From Lentilactobacillus parabuchneri DSM 5707 = NBRC 107865 (lineage in GTDB: Bacteria > Bacillota > Bacilli > Lactobacillales > Lactobacillaceae): 64,000 nucleotides of DNA. The notes under the pieces were generated by a model. It ran no database searches. It saw only the letters and a program-made list of their open reading frames with translations, and had not been told where the DNA came from. Where the stretch lies: assembly GCF_001435315.1 (NCBI RefSeq), contig NZ_AZGK01000007.1, positions 1 to 64,000 of the forward strand. The letters run 5' to 3'. The translations under genes and the position numbers were made by a program. Shown in pieces: positions 19,372-28,547 of the stretch; the first letter of the stretch is position 1, and every line of letters starts with the position of its first letter.

Positions 19372-20619
19372 TTACGATGCTTGATTTAAGATTAGTTCCG
19401 GTTCCTTATGGTCGGTTACAGTCTCTGGCGTAATAATGACCTTTGAAACATCATTTCGGCTTGGCAAGTCAAACATAATGTCTCGCATAACGCCTTCAAT
19501 GATTGAACGCAATCCACGAGCACCCGTATCACGGGCGATTGCCAACTGCGCCATTTTTTCCAGGGCACCAGGGGCAAATTCAAGTTCAGCACCATCAAGC
19601 TCAATCAACTTTTTATATTGTTTAACCAAGGCATTCTTAGGCTCAGTCAAAATTCGAACCAAGTCGCTTTCATCAAGCTTATCCAAAGCAGTCAGAATTG
19701 GCAGACGACCGATGAATTCTGGAATCAGTCCAAACTTCAGTAAATCTTCTGGAATAACTGCCTGCATGATGTTCTTAGGATCCACTTCAGCAGCTTCGTC
19801 TGAATTGGTCCCAAAACCGATTGTCTTGTCGCCAAGACGGCTCTTAACAATCCCTTCGATTCCATCAAAAGCACCACCAACAATGAACAAAATGTTGGTT
19901 GTATCAATTTGAATAAATTCTTGTTGTGGATGCTTTCGTCCACCCTGAGGCGGAACGTTAGCAATCGTGCCTTCAAGAATCTTCAGAAGTGCTTGTTGAA
20001 CCCCTTCACCAGAGACGTCACGCGTAATCGAAACGTTTTCGGACTTCTTGGCAATTTTATCGATTTCGTCGATGTAAATAATCCCATGCTCAGCACGCTC
20101 AACATCGTAGTCGGCATTTTGCAACAGCTTGAGAAGAATATTTTCCACATCTTCTCCAACGTAACCGGCTTCTGTCAGCGTGGTTGCATCCGCAATCGCA
20201 AACGGCACGTTCAAGATTTTGGCTAACGTTTGGGCCAAGTAAGTCTTTCCTGAACCGGTTGGGCCAATGATACAAATGTTACTCTTTTGGAGTTCCAAAT
20301 CGTCATCAGGTTCACTGATCATCTCATTAACGCGCTTATAATGGTTATAAACGGCAACTGATAGTGTTCGCTTCGCATTTTCTTGACCAATCACAAATTC
20401 ATTTAACTTATCTAAGATTTGTGCAGGTGTCAAAACCTTCAGCAGATCTTCTGAAGTTTTCTCCGGTGCAAGTTCTTCATCAATGATTTCCTTACATAAA
20501 TCAATACATTCGTTACAAATATAAACGCCAGGACCGGCAACAATTTTTTTGACCTGATCCTGTGTTTTTCCACAAAACGAGCAAGTAATAGGCCCGCTTG
20601 ATTCATTGTCTTCAAACAA
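19372..20619 (-). CDS. clpX: ATP-dependent protease ATP-binding subunit ClpX
   Basis: A 415-residue AAA+ unfoldase that feeds substrates to ClpP. It has an N-terminal C4 zinc finger (CSFCG ... CNECIDLC), Walker A GPTGSGKT, the pore loop GYVG, Walker B IYIDEIDK and sensor-2 GARGLRSI. I prefer the TTG at 20619: GGAGG lies about 9 nt upstream and the protein then begins MFEDNESS, as in other ClpX proteins. The GTG at 20628 has the same box almost touching it. The tig-clpX order is conserved. An intact IGF-type loop region is expected but not examined in detail. Confidence 0.96.
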   Translation of the reverse strand: MFEDNESSGPITCSFCGKTQDQVKKIVAGPGVYICNECIDLCKEIIDEELAPEKTSEDLLKVLTPAQILDKLNEFVIGQENAKRTLSVAVYNHYKRVNEMISEPDDDLELQKSNICIIGPTGSGKTYLAQTLAKILNVPFAIADATTLTEAGYVGEDVENILLKLLQNADYDVERAEHGIIYIDEIDKIAKKSENVSITRDVSGEGVQQALLKILEGTIANVPPQGGRKHPQQEFIQIDTTNILFIVGGAFDGIEGIVKSRLGDKTIGFGTNSDEAAEVDPKNIMQAVIPEDLLKFGLIPEFIGRLPILTALDKLDESDLVRILTEPKNALVKQYKKLIELDGAELEFAPGALEKMAQLAIARDTGARGLRSIIEGVMRDIMFDLPSRNDVSKVIITPETVTDHKEPELILNQAS

Positions 20620-20724
20620 ATTATTCACTCCTCCATCCGGGATGGACTTTTAGTACAATTCTATTAATCAACTAAGTGTAACTTTACCATATAACAGGTA
20701 AAAAGCAATTAGAAGGCCTCGCCT

Positions 20725-20757
20725 TAAAAAAAGACCCGTCAATGACAACGGGTCTTT
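20725..20757 (-). terminator. Terminator of tig
   Basis: On the minus strand AAAGACCCGTTG and TGACGGGTCTTT form a hairpin followed by a T-run. Confidence 0.85.
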
Positions 20758-20773
20758 CAATTAGGTTAATAGA

Positions 20774-22102
20774 CTATTTTTCTGACGATTCTTCTGATTC
20801 ATCAGAAGCTTTAGCTTTAGCATCCTGCTTAGCTGAATCAACGATCAAGTCAATTGCTTGCTTGATTGCGATATCATGCTTCAACATGTCGTCAGTAAGC
20901 GCACTGCGGACAGCGTCTTCCTTCATGCCATATTGTTTAGCAAGGTTTTTAACTTCAGCCTTGACGTCGTCTTCAGAAGGATCAATCTTTTCTGCAGCAA
21001 CGATTGCTTCAAGAACCAAGTTAGTCTTAACTCGCTTTTCGGCACCATCGGCGAATTGCTTCTTTAAGTCGTCTGGTGTTGTTCCAGTCAACTGGAAGTA
21101 CATATCCTGGTTGATACCTTGTTGTTGCATACCAGCCAAGTATTGATCCATTTGTCGTTGGATGTCCTCATCGATCATGGCTTGAGGAATGTCCTTAACT
21201 TCAGCATTGTCGGTTGCTTCACTGATAGCAGCATCCTCAATTGCTTCACGAGCTTCGTTCTTCTTTTGATCCTTGAGATCATCTTTAATCTTTTCTTTCA
21301 ATTCATCAAGGCTGTCAACGTCTTCGTCAACGTCCTTGGCAAAGTCATCATCCAACTTAGGTAATTCCTTCGTCTTAACTTCATGAATCTGAGTCTTAAA
21401 GATTGCGTCCTTGCCAGCTAAATCTTTAGCTTGGTAATCTTCAGGGAACGTTACTTTAACTTCCACTTCATCATCAGCCTTGTGACCAATTAATTGGTCT
21501 TCAAAACCTGGGATAAATGAGTTAGAGCCCAATTCCAATGAATGGTTTTCGGCCTTACCACCATCAAATGGCTTGCCGTCAACAGTTCCTTCAAAGTCGA
21601 TAACAACTGTATCGCCCTTTTCAGCAGCCTTGCCTTCTTTAAGAACTAATTCGGCTTGGCTTTCACGTTTCTTCTCTAATTCAGCGTCAACGTCTTTTTG
21701 GTAAACACGGGTGTTTTGCTTAGGAACGCTCAAGCCCTTGTAATCGCCAAGCTTAACTTCAGGCTTAACGGTAACATCAGCTGAAACAACCCAAGGCTTA
21801 CCCTTTTCCATTGACTCAACGTTAATTTTTGGTTGGTCAACTGGTTCGATCTTGGTATCTTCAACAGCCTTTTCGTATGCGTCAGGCAGAAGAATGTTTA
21901 AAGCATCTTCGTACAATGCTTCTTCACCATACATCTTAGTGAAGATCTGACGAGGAACCTTTCCCTTACGGAAGCCAGGTACCCGAATGCTGTTCTTGTT
22001 CTTTTTGAATGCACGATCTAATCCTGATTTAATTGAATCTGTACCAATTTCGAATGTTAATTTTCCATCATTGGTACCTTTCTTTTCCCATTTTGCAGAC
22101 AT
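20774..22102 (-). CDS. tig: Trigger factor
   Basis: A 442-residue ribosome-bound chaperone and peptidyl-prolyl isomerase. The ribosome-docking signature [10 protein letters not shown] is near residue 44. The FKBP-type PPIase domain spans about 150-245 ([19 protein letters not shown]). The C-terminal chaperone arms end in a Lys/Glu/Ser-rich tail. GGAGG precedes the ATG. It lies between tuf and clpX, each separated by terminators, so it is probably its own unit. Confidence 0.96.
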   Translation of the reverse strand: MSAKWEKKGTNDGKLTFEIGTDSIKSGLDRAFKKNKNSIRVPGFRKGKVPRQIFTKMYGEEALYEDALNILLPDAYEKAVEDTKIEPVDQPKINVESMEKGKPWVVSADVTVKPEVKLGDYKGLSVPKQNTRVYQKDVDAELEKKRESQAELVLKEGKAAEKGDTVVIDFEGTVDGKPFDGGKAENHSLELGSNSFIPGFEDQLIGHKADDEVEVKVTFPEDYQAKDLAGKDAIFKTQIHEVKTKELPKLDDDFAKDVDEDVDSLDELKEKIKDDLKDQKKNEAREAIEDAAISEATDNAEVKDIPQAMIDEDIQRQMDQYLAGMQQQGINQDMYFQLTGTTPDDLKKQFADGAEKRVKTNLVLEAIVAAEKIDPSEDDVKAEVKNLAKQYGMKEDAVRSALTDDMLKHDIAIKQAIDLIVDSAKQDAKAKASDESEESSEK

Positions 22103-22215
22103 CTTTTTTCCTCCGAGACCAAAAGAATTTTTACAATTTCATAATTGCATAACATTGTTATTTTAACGTATTAATCATAAAATGTAAAATTAATTTCAAG
22201 TGAAACCCAATAAAT

Positions 22216-22249
22216 GAAAAAAGCTGCGAGGATTGCTCCTCACAGCTTA
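22216..22249 (-). terminator. Terminator of tuf
   Basis: On the minus strand AAGCTGTGAGGA pairs with TCCTCGCAGCTT and is followed by TTTTT. Confidence 0.85.
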
Positions 22250-22271
22250 GGTATGCTATTTACGAAGGAAA

Positions 22272-23459
22272 CTAGTCCTTAACGTCACTAACAACACCGG
22301 CACCAACAGTATGACCACCTTCACGGATGGTAAACTTAGTACCCTTTTCAATGGCAACTGGCTTCGTTAATTCAACTTGGAATGTAACGTTATCACCAGG
22401 CATAACCATTTCTACGCCCTTTTCCAATTCGATAACACCGGTAACATCGGTAGTATGGAAGTAGAATTGTGGACGATAGTTTGAGAAGAATGGCGTATGA
22501 CGGCCACCTTCTTCTTTAGTCAAGATATAAACTTGACCTTCGAATTCTTTGTGGGTTTGGATTGAACCAGGTGCTGCAAGAACTTGTCCACGGACAACTT
22601 GATCACGATCGATACCACGAAGAAGAACACCAACGTTATCGCCGGCTTGACCTTCGTCAAGAGTCTTACGGAACATTTCCAAACCAGTAACAGTTGACTT
22701 CAATGGTTCATCGTTCAAACCAACAATTTCAACTTCGTCACCGACTTTAACAGTACCACGATCAATACGACCAGATGCAACAGTACCACGACCAGTGATA
22801 GTGAAGACATCTTCAACTGGCATCAAGAATGGTTTGCTGTCGTCACGTTCTGGAGTTGGAATGTATTCATCAACAACATCCATTAAGTCAAGGATAACTT
22901 GTTCTTGTTCCTTGTCGCCCTCAAGTGCTTTAAGAGCTGAACCACGGAGAACAGGAATATCATCACCAGGATAATCGTATTCAGAAAGTAATTCACGAAC
23001 TTCCATCTCAACCAAGTCAACTAATTCGTCATCATCAACTAAATCAGTCTTGTTTAAGAATACAACGATGTAATCAACACCAACTTGGTGAGCAAGCAAG
23101 ATATGTTCACGAGTTTGTGGCATTGGACCATCAGTTGCGGCAACAACCAGAATAGCACCATCCATTTGAGCGGCACCAGTGATCATGTTTTTAATGTAAT
23201 CAGCATGTCCTGGGGCATCGATATGGGCATAGTGACGCTTTTCAGTTTCGTATTCCACGTGAGCAGTGTTGATAGTTATACCACGTTCACGTTCCTCTGG
23301 AGCTGCATCAATATCAGCATAGTCTTCAGCCTTAGCGAGACCCTTTGCAGCCAATACTTTGGTGATAGCAGCAGTCAAAGTAGTTTTCCCATGATCAATA
23401 TGGCCAATAGTACCAATATTTACATGGGGTTTTGTTCTTTCATAATGTTCTTTTGCCAT
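22272..23459 (-). CDS. tuf: Elongation factor Tu
   Basis: A 395-residue translational GTPase delivering aminoacyl-tRNA to the ribosome. G1 [10 protein letters not shown]3 DAPGHADY and G4 NKTD are intact, and domains 2 and 3 follow at normal length. AGGAGG lies upstream of the ATG. Codon use is strongly biased to a few codons, as expected for a very highly expressed gene. A near-consensus promoter lies about 120 nt upstream with a second -10 nearer. As is common in lactobacilli, tuf stands alone, not in the str operon. Confidence 0.98.
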   Translation of the reverse strand: MAKEHYERTKPHVNIGTIGHIDHGKTTLTAAITKVLAAKGLAKAEDYADIDAAPEERERGITINTAHVEYETEKRHYAHIDAPGHADYIKNMITGAAQMDGAILVVAATDGPMPQTREHILLAHQVGVDYIVVFLNKTDLVDDDELVDLVEMEVRELLSEYDYPGDDIPVLRGSALKALEGDKEQEQVILDLMDVVDEYIPTPERDDSKPFLMPVEDVFTITGRGTVASGRIDRGTVKVGDEVEIVGLNDEPLKSTVTGLEMFRKTLDEGQAGDNVGVLLRGIDRDQVVRGQVLAAPGSIQTHKEFEGQVYILTKEEGGRHTPFFSNYRPQFYFHTTDVTGVIELEKGVEMVMPGDNVTFQVELTKPVAIEKGTKFTIREGGHTVGAGVVSDVKD

Positions 23460-23579
23460 TAATGAAACCTCCTGTTGTTTTCAAGAATTACATCAATTCG
23501 CATCAATGCATTTCTAAGTGTTATTATACTACATCTTCTGGAAAAGACAAAGTAGTCAATTTTCGAAGAATCCTTAAGT

Positions 23580-23608
23580 ATTATATCTATAAGAGAATTG
23601 TTTGTAAA
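23580..23608 (-). promoter_or_regulatory. Main promoter of tuf
   Basis: On the minus strand TTTACA (-35), 17 nt, TATAAT (-10). A second TATAAT at 23523-23528 with a weak -35 could give a tandem promoter. The transcript leader from the upstream promoter would be about 110 nt. Confidence 0.75.
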
Positions 23609-23640
23609 CAGATTCCATCTATTTTCCGAAAATAATTTTG

Positions 23641-24570
23641 CTATATGAGATCAATTTTAATCTCTTCGTCATAGATTTTGGTAATCCATGAAAGCATCAA
23701 CTGCTCCTGATCGTTGTCTGGCTTGATCATATCGCCAAACGAACGGGCAATAATTGCTTTGGCCCAAAATTGAGAATCCGTTATGACTTTATCGAAAAAT
23801 GGGTAAATATAATTGCCTTGAGTGAATAGTTCTTTTTCAAGCAGCTCTAATTTGATCGGATCATCAGTTGCAAATTGTTTCTCGATCGCCTGCAAGACAC
23901 CCACAAAAGACTCATATTGATCCAATGGTTTCAATTCGCCGGTTCTAATCGTGTAGGTTTTTCCGTCAAGCCAAACCATGTCAAAACGATACTTTAAGTC
24001 AATTCGGACAAGCTGCAGCAAAACTTGTGTCTTGACCACCTGCCAAACAAATGGATCGGACATGATTGCCCTAGCTGCGCGGACGTATTCCTTTAAAGGC
24101 AGCGTAACTGACGACTGCACAGCCTGCACCTGCTCAGCCACACTCAGCGCGCCAATATGCGCAAAATGTCGAGAAGCTTGCTGCAACTTAGCCGAATTGT
24201 CCGTCCGGTAGGCTGATTCAGCTTGCTCAACCTCATGTGTCCAAGCGTCGTGCAAATCGGTCTTCGCTGCCGTCACCGCTTCACGTGCCAGCATAAACGA
24301 GTTACTCTTCAAAAAGATCTTAAAAGCGTCTTTCAAATAATCAGGTTGATTAAAAAACGATTCCTGAAAGGCCAGGATAATCGCTTTAGCCTCTTCGTAT
24401 CGCTTTAAATAAAATAGTGCAACGGCGTGCAGGTCGTTAACGGCAATTGAATCAGGATACTTGTTAAGTAAATGCTCAGTCTTATTTAAAACTTGTTGAT
24501 ATCTTTGATCGGCAAGATCCTCTTTGGCACTCATGAAAATAACCTGGTCATTTTTTTGAAGTTCAGACAT
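23641..24570 (-). CDS. TPR-like repeat protein of unknown function
   Basis: A 309-residue soluble, all-helical protein. The N-terminal half shows tetratricopeptide-like spacing (RYQQVLNKTEHLLNKYP, AVALFYLKRYEEAKAI). The C-terminal half is not recognisable. No signal peptide or membrane helix. It lies between RNase J2 and tuf on the same strand, which suggests a link to RNA metabolism or translation, but TPR scaffolds are too general to assign a partner. A ribosome binding site (AAGGTGG) precedes the ATG. Length and composition are ordinary. Confidence 0.65.
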   Translation of the reverse strand: MSELQKNDQVIFMSAKEDLADQRYQQVLNKTEHLLNKYPDSIAVNDLHAVALFYLKRYEEAKAIILAFQESFFNQPDYLKDAFKIFLKSNSFMLAREAVTAAKTDLHDAWTHEVEQAESAYRTDNSAKLQQASRHFAHIGALSVAEQVQAVQSSVTLPLKEYVRAARAIMSDPFVWQVVKTQVLLQLVRIDLKYRFDMVWLDGKTYTIRTGELKPLDQYESFVGVLQAIEKQFATDDPIKLELLEKELFTQGNYIYPFFDKVITDSQFWAKAIIARSFGDMIKPDNDQEQLMLSWITKIYDEEIKIDLI

Positions 24571-24601
24571 TTTTGGTCCACCTTTAAATTTTAAGACTAT
24601 C

Positions 24602-24712
24602 GGACAAACAGCGGTTGGCTGATTAGGCTGGAACTGCTAGTTAGAGCATCACTCAGCCAAGTATGATCAACCTAAAAAGGCCGGTGCAAAACATTTGGTT
24701 TTGTCCCGGTCT
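24602..24712 (-). terminator. RNase J2 terminator with alternative outer pairing (GGGACAAA-type element)
   Basis: The hairpin at 24674-24712 (minus strand GACCGGGACAAAAC pairing with GTTTTGCACCGGCC, then TTTTT) is a terminator directly after rnjB. Further on, TTGGCTGA/TCAGCCAA (24615-24622 and 24653-24660) forms a second arm, and GGACAAA (24602-24608) could pair with TTTGTCC (24700-24706) as an alternative closing stem. Confidence 0.65.
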
Positions 24713-24721
24713 CTTGCGTCA

Positions 24722-26437
24722 CTAATTGTTTTCGTTTGCCCTTTGCTTTTTCTTTGAACGCTTATGATGCTGGTTAACTTCCATAATAACGGGAAGAATA
24801 ACCGGGTGACGTTTGGTTTGCTTGTAAAGATAATCGCTGAGGTCTTCACGGACATCCTGTTTCAAATTACTCCAGTCAAATTCTTTATGCTCGAGGTTAT
24901 TAGAAACCGTCTTTTCAATAATTCCAGCAGCATCCTTCATCAGATCCTTGTTGGCCTTAACGTAAACAAATCCTCGAGACGTCAACTTAGGCTGCGCAAC
25001 AATCCGCTTTTTCTTACGGTCAATCGTTACAACTGCCACAAAAATACCATCTTCGGAAAGGACCTTACGATCACGAAGCACAATGTTTCCAATGTCCCCA
25101 ATTCCGATACCGTCAATCATCGTATCAGCCAAATCAACACCCTTGCCTAAATGAATGTCATCTTTGGAAACTGAAATGATATCACCCTTGGCGGGAATAA
25201 CGATTTGTTCATCCGTATAACCAATTTCTTTTGCCAATTGGGCATTCGCTTCAAGAAGCCGATATTCGCCTTGAACCGGGATAATGTATTTCGGATGCAA
25301 TAAGTTCATCAATAATTGCAGATCCGCTTGACTTGCATCCCCTGATGAATTCATCTCATCTGAAATCATCTTGACTTCGCCATCTGCGCGATAAACCATG
25401 TCTCGGGTCTTGGCGACCGTCGTTTCCATCGCAGTTGATGGCGTCGTCGTGATGAAGACCAAATCCTTTGGTTCAATATTAATATCACTTTGTTCCTTGT
25501 TAGCCATCCGCTGAATCGCTTTAATTGGCTCACCCATTTTACCAGTCTGAATAATGACAACCTTGTCAGGCGCCATCTTTTTCAATTCATCAAGCGACTC
25601 AATTAAAAGGTCATCTTCCGGTAATTTTAAGGTATTCAAGCGCATTGCGGTTTTGACAATCCGTTCCAAATCGTGGCCGGTTAAATAGACGCGTCGGCCT
25701 GTTTTGGCAGCCGCATTGAAGACCTGTTGCATTCTCAAAATGTTGGAAGCAACGCTGGCCACAATAATTCGGCTGTCTTGATAGTTAAACGTATCATAAA
25801 TGTATTCGGAAATTTGCTTTTCAGAAGCACTTGGCTTAGGATTTTCTGCGTTGCTTGAATCGTCAAGCAAGGCCAAGACACCCTCATCGCCAAGTTGTGT
25901 CAGTGCCGAATAGTTAGTCTGGTACAGCGGGGCAGCGGTCTGGTCAAACTTAAAGTCGCCAGTGTAAACAATGGCGCCCTCTGACGTGTGCAACGCCACA
26001 CCCAGTGATCCGGGGATTGAATGAGTGGTCTTGAAAAAGGTCACCTTGCAATCCTCAAAGTCAATTTCGCTTCGATCACTGACAACGTGAAAATCGTCAA
26101 AGTTCTTAATTTGGTCTGAATCTGCGACATCCAATTTAGCCAGCTCAATGGTCATTTCGGACCCAAAAACCGGCACATCGAACTTATTCAGGAAGTATGA
26201 AATCGCACCAATCGAATCTGCGTGACCGTGCGTCAAAAATACACCGACAATTCGGTCCTTATTTTCTTCCAAATAGCTAAAGTCAGGGATAACAACGTCA
26301 ATTCCCAGAAGTTCATTTTCAGGGTATTTTAGCCCACAGTCTAAAATATAGATACCACCATTAATGTCGACCGCGTACATGTTCTTGCCGTTTTCGCGGG
26401 CGCCACCAATCGCCATTATTTTGATTTCGTTTTTCAT
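24722..26437 (-). CDS. rnjB: Ribonuclease J2, degenerate active site
   Basis: A 571-residue RNase J family protein (metallo-beta-lactamase plus beta-CASP). The metal motif is HGHADS instead of HGHEDH. The later HTSGHG and HGEYR motifs read NSSGDA and QGEYR. The RNase J1 in this window (46221-47909) keeps all of them. J2 paralogues with weak catalysis pair with J1 and act structurally, so I assign J2 by these losses and by its place beside rpsO. GAGGTG precedes the ATG. A terminator separates it from rpsO upstream. Confidence 0.9.
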   Translation of the reverse strand: MKNEIKIMAIGGARENGKNMYAVDINGGIYILDCGLKYPENELLGIDVVIPDFSYLEENKDRIVGVFLTHGHADSIGAISYFLNKFDVPVFGSEMTIELAKLDVADSDQIKNFDDFHVVSDRSEIDFEDCKVTFFKTTHSIPGSLGVALHTSEGAIVYTGDFKFDQTAAPLYQTNYSALTQLGDEGVLALLDDSSNAENPKPSASEKQISEYIYDTFNYQDSRIIVASVASNILRMQQVFNAAAKTGRRVYLTGHDLERIVKTAMRLNTLKLPEDDLLIESLDELKKMAPDKVVIIQTGKMGEPIKAIQRMANKEQSDINIEPKDLVFITTTPSTAMETTVAKTRDMVYRADGEVKMISDEMNSSGDASQADLQLLMNLLHPKYIIPVQGEYRLLEANAQLAKEIGYTDEQIVIPAKGDIISVSKDDIHLGKGVDLADTMIDGIGIGDIGNIVLRDRKVLSEDGIFVAVVTIDRKKKRIVAQPKLTSRGFVYVKANKDLMKDAAGIIEKTVSNNLEHKEFDWSNLKQDVREDLSDYLYKQTKRHPVILPVIMEVNQHHKRSKKKQRANENN

Positions 26438-26556
26438 GTTTCACCTCAAAAATTTAATTATGCTTTTTTACGTTCGTTTTCAGCTTCTTTTAGTTTAACA
26501 TATTTTGTATGGAAACCGAATTTTTCAATGAATATTGCTGATTCTTAAGCTATGTA

Positions 26557-26590
26557 TAAAAAAAGGAACGGAAATTATCCGTTCCAAAAA
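26557..26590 (-). terminator. Terminator of rpsO
   Basis: GGAACGGA and TCCGTTCC pair around AATT, flanked by A-rich sequence on one side and T-rich on the other in the minus-strand reading. Confidence 0.85.
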
Positions 26591-26598
26591 ATTCAATA

Positions 26599-26868
26599 TT
26601 AACGACGAAGACCAAGGTCTTTGATCAATTGACGATAACGGGTAACATCCTTGTTACGCAAGTATGCTAATAAGTTACGACGATGACCAATCTTCTTCAT
26701 AAGTCCACGTTGTGAATGATAGTCCTTACGGTGTGTCCGCATATGTTCGTTCAGTTCGTTGATATCTGCAGTCAAAACTGCGATTTGAACCTCTGCTGAA
26801 CCCGTGTCGCCTTCATGACGGGCGAACTTGCTGATAATTTCATTTTTCTTTGTTTGTGTAATTGCCAT
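26599..26868 (-). CDS. rpsO: 30S ribosomal protein S15
   Basis: An 89-residue protein binding the 16S rRNA central domain. Family sequence is clear ([34 protein letters not shown]). AAGGTGG lies upstream of the ATG. A leader of nearly 100 nt separates it from a good promoter; S15 represses its own translation through such leaders in several bacteria, so autogenous control is plausible. Confidence 0.98.
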   Translation of the reverse strand: MAITQTKKNEIISKFARHEGDTGSAEVQIAVLTADINELNEHMRTHRKDYHSQRGLMKKIGHRRNLLAYLRNKDVTRYRQLIKDLGLRR

Positions 26869-26968
26869 AATATATAACCACCTTTAATTTTTTTGACGCC
26901 ATCAACTGAGTCAGCGGAAGTGGTACCCGACAGACTAAGTCGAAGGTCTTGTACAACACACAAAAATT

Positions 26969-26997
26969 AGTATAGCGGATTTTTGTGAAGAATACAA
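26969..26997 (-). promoter_or_regulatory. Promoter of rpsO
   Basis: On the minus strand TTGTAT (-35), 17 nt, TATACT (-10), about 100 nt upstream of the rpsO ATG. It is divergent from the rpsT promoter. Confidence 0.65.
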
Positions 26998-27028
26998 GTC
27001 AATCACTGACATTCATGGCGACTATGGG

Positions 27029-27057
27029 TTGCAATCAGCCCCTGGTTTTTGTATAAT
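27029..27057 (+). promoter_or_regulatory. Promoter of rpsT
   Basis: TTGCAA (-35), 17 nt, TATAAT (-10), about 55 nt upstream of the rpsT ATG. Confidence 0.7.
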
Positions 27058-27113
27058 GATGCTTGTTGAAATTTAATAATTTTTACTTAGAATAATACTC
27101 GGAGGTGAATCAA

Positions 27114-27368
27114 ATGCCAATTATCAAATCTGCTATCGAACGTGTTAAAACTAACGAAAAAGCACAACGTCGTAATGCTGCTCAACTCAGTGCATACAGA
27201 ACTGCTGTTAAGAAGTTCCAAAAGGCACAAGTTGCTGGTTCTGACGATGTTAAAGACTTATACATTAACGCAATCAGCGCAATTGATCGCGCAAAATCAA
27301 AGGGCTTAATCAAAGCTAATAAGGCTGCTCGTGACAAGTCACGTTTAACTTCAAAGTTAGCCAAATAA
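27114..27368 (+). CDS. rpsT: 30S ribosomal protein S20
   Basis: An 84-residue basic helical protein of the 30S subunit ([17 protein letters not shown]; Lys/Arg-rich throughout). I use the ATG at 27114 because GGAGGTG ends 6 nt before it; the in-frame GTG at 27105 lies within that box. It is divergent from rpsO and convergent with holA; rpsT next to holA/comEC is a conserved Firmicutes neighbourhood. A clean terminator follows. Confidence 0.97.
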   Translation: MPIIKSAIERVKTNEKAQRRNAAQLSAYRTAVKKFQKAQVAGSDDVKDLYINAISAIDRAKSKGLIKANKAARDKSRLTSKLAK

Positions 27369-27378
27369 AACCTTTCTG

Positions 27379-27406
27379 AGTTGTTAGTTTCCTAACAACT
27401 TTTTTT
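27379..27406 (+). terminator. Terminator of rpsT
   Basis: AGTTGTTAG and CTAACAACT pair around TTTC and are followed by seven T. Confidence 0.9.
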
Positions 27407-27413
27407 GTACACA

Positions 27414-27462
27414 AAAAATGGGGCTGAACCAAAAGTGTTGAACTTTTGACTCAGCCTCTTTT
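27414..27462. terminator. Bidirectional terminator between rpsT and holA (GGCTGAGTCAAAA-type)
   Basis: GGCTGAACCAAAAGT pairs with ACTTTTGACTCAGCC. TCTTTTT follows on the plus strand and CCATTTTTTG on the minus strand. The arm sequence recurs at 35859-35898. Confidence 0.8.
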
Positions 27463-27521
27463 TGGCGTTTCCATATTATTAGCCTGAAGTGTGCGACAAA
27501 TTCTGCGTTCAAAACGTCTTT

Positions 27522-28547
27522 TCAACTAACCTGCTTCATAAACTTAAGAACAAACAATTCGAATAGCAACTCCGGTGGCCGACTCGTCGATTTCATTTGT
27601 CGCTCAGTGTCCACTAAGCCAATGTAGGCATCTCTGAGTTGATTGTAGCTAAAGTGCTTAACAGTTTGTATTGCCAACTTGATACGATAAGGGTGAACTT
27701 TTAAAGTTGAAGCCAAGTTACCCTGCGCGTACCCATGCTTTTGGAGAATCATGACCTGAAGCAGTAAACGGAACTGCTGGATTAAAACGGCATTAATCCG
27801 GATTGGCTCATCGTTTTCCAGCAACAGTTGATGGTAAATATCCATCGACTGCTTGGGATCCTTCCGCAAGACGCTGTTCACCAAATCAAATACATTTTGT
27901 TCCATCGACCGGCTAACCAACCCATTAACCGATTCAACATCAATAATCTTTGTTTCATTATTATATAAAATCAGCTTGGGTAAATCGCTCATCATCGAGG
28001 TTAGCTTACCACCAGTCAATTCGACCATTCGATCCAGAGCATCTGAATTAATGGAAAACCCCTGATCGGAAATTTTATCAGTCACTAATTTTTTGATTTC
28101 ACTTTCACGTAAATTTCCAATTTCAATGGTTGTAGCGACTTTTTTGAGTGCCTTGGTGACCTTTTTGCGGGAATCAAGCTTATCATACGGTGCAAAAATG
28201 ACCATGACTGTCGATTCTTCCGGGTGTTGAAGATAGTCCAAAAAATCATCGGTATTTTGTTCGAGCTTGGACTTAACCCTCATCCCCGTTAAAAAGAATG
28301 GTCGATTGACTATGACCAACCGTCGTTCACCAAAAAACGGTACAGAAATCGCGTCCTCTACCGCAGTTGAGATAGTGGTGTCTTCCATGTCATAATTACC
28401 AATATTCATTGACCGTTCGCTATCAGGAATCAGTCTAATAAATGCTTCTTTAATTTGTTGGGAAAGATATTCCTGATCCCCCAGGATTAAATAAACCGGA
28501 TCAGCCGTCCCTTTATTCAGTTGTTTGATTAATTGAGAATAATTCAT
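27522..28547 (-). CDS. holA: DNA polymerase III subunit delta
   Basis: A 341-residue clamp-loader subunit that opens the beta clamp. The N-terminal AAA-like region contains VYLILGDQEYLSQQIKEAF, and the conserved helix region KLTSMMSDLPKLILY follows. Length matches Firmicutes HolA (YqeN). Its ATG overlaps the comEC stop by 4 nt, so it is translated from the com operon transcript at least in part. It is intact. Confidence 0.93.
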   Translation of the reverse strand: MNYSQLIKQLNKGTADPVYLILGDQEYLSQQIKEAFIRLIPDSERSMNIGNYDMEDTTISTAVEDAISVPFFGERRLVIVNRPFFLTGMRVKSKLEQNTDDFLDYLQHPEESTVMVIFAPYDKLDSRKKVTKALKKVATTIEIGNLRESEIKKLVTDKISDQGFSINSDALDRMVELTGGKLTSMMSDLPKLILYNNETKIIDVESVNGLVSRSMEQNVFDLVNSVLRKDPKQSMDIYHQLLLENDEPIRINAVLIQQFRLLLQVMILQKHGYAQGNLASTLKVHPYRIKLAIQTVKHFSYNQLRDAYIGLVDTERQMKSTSRPPELLFELFVLKFMKQVS

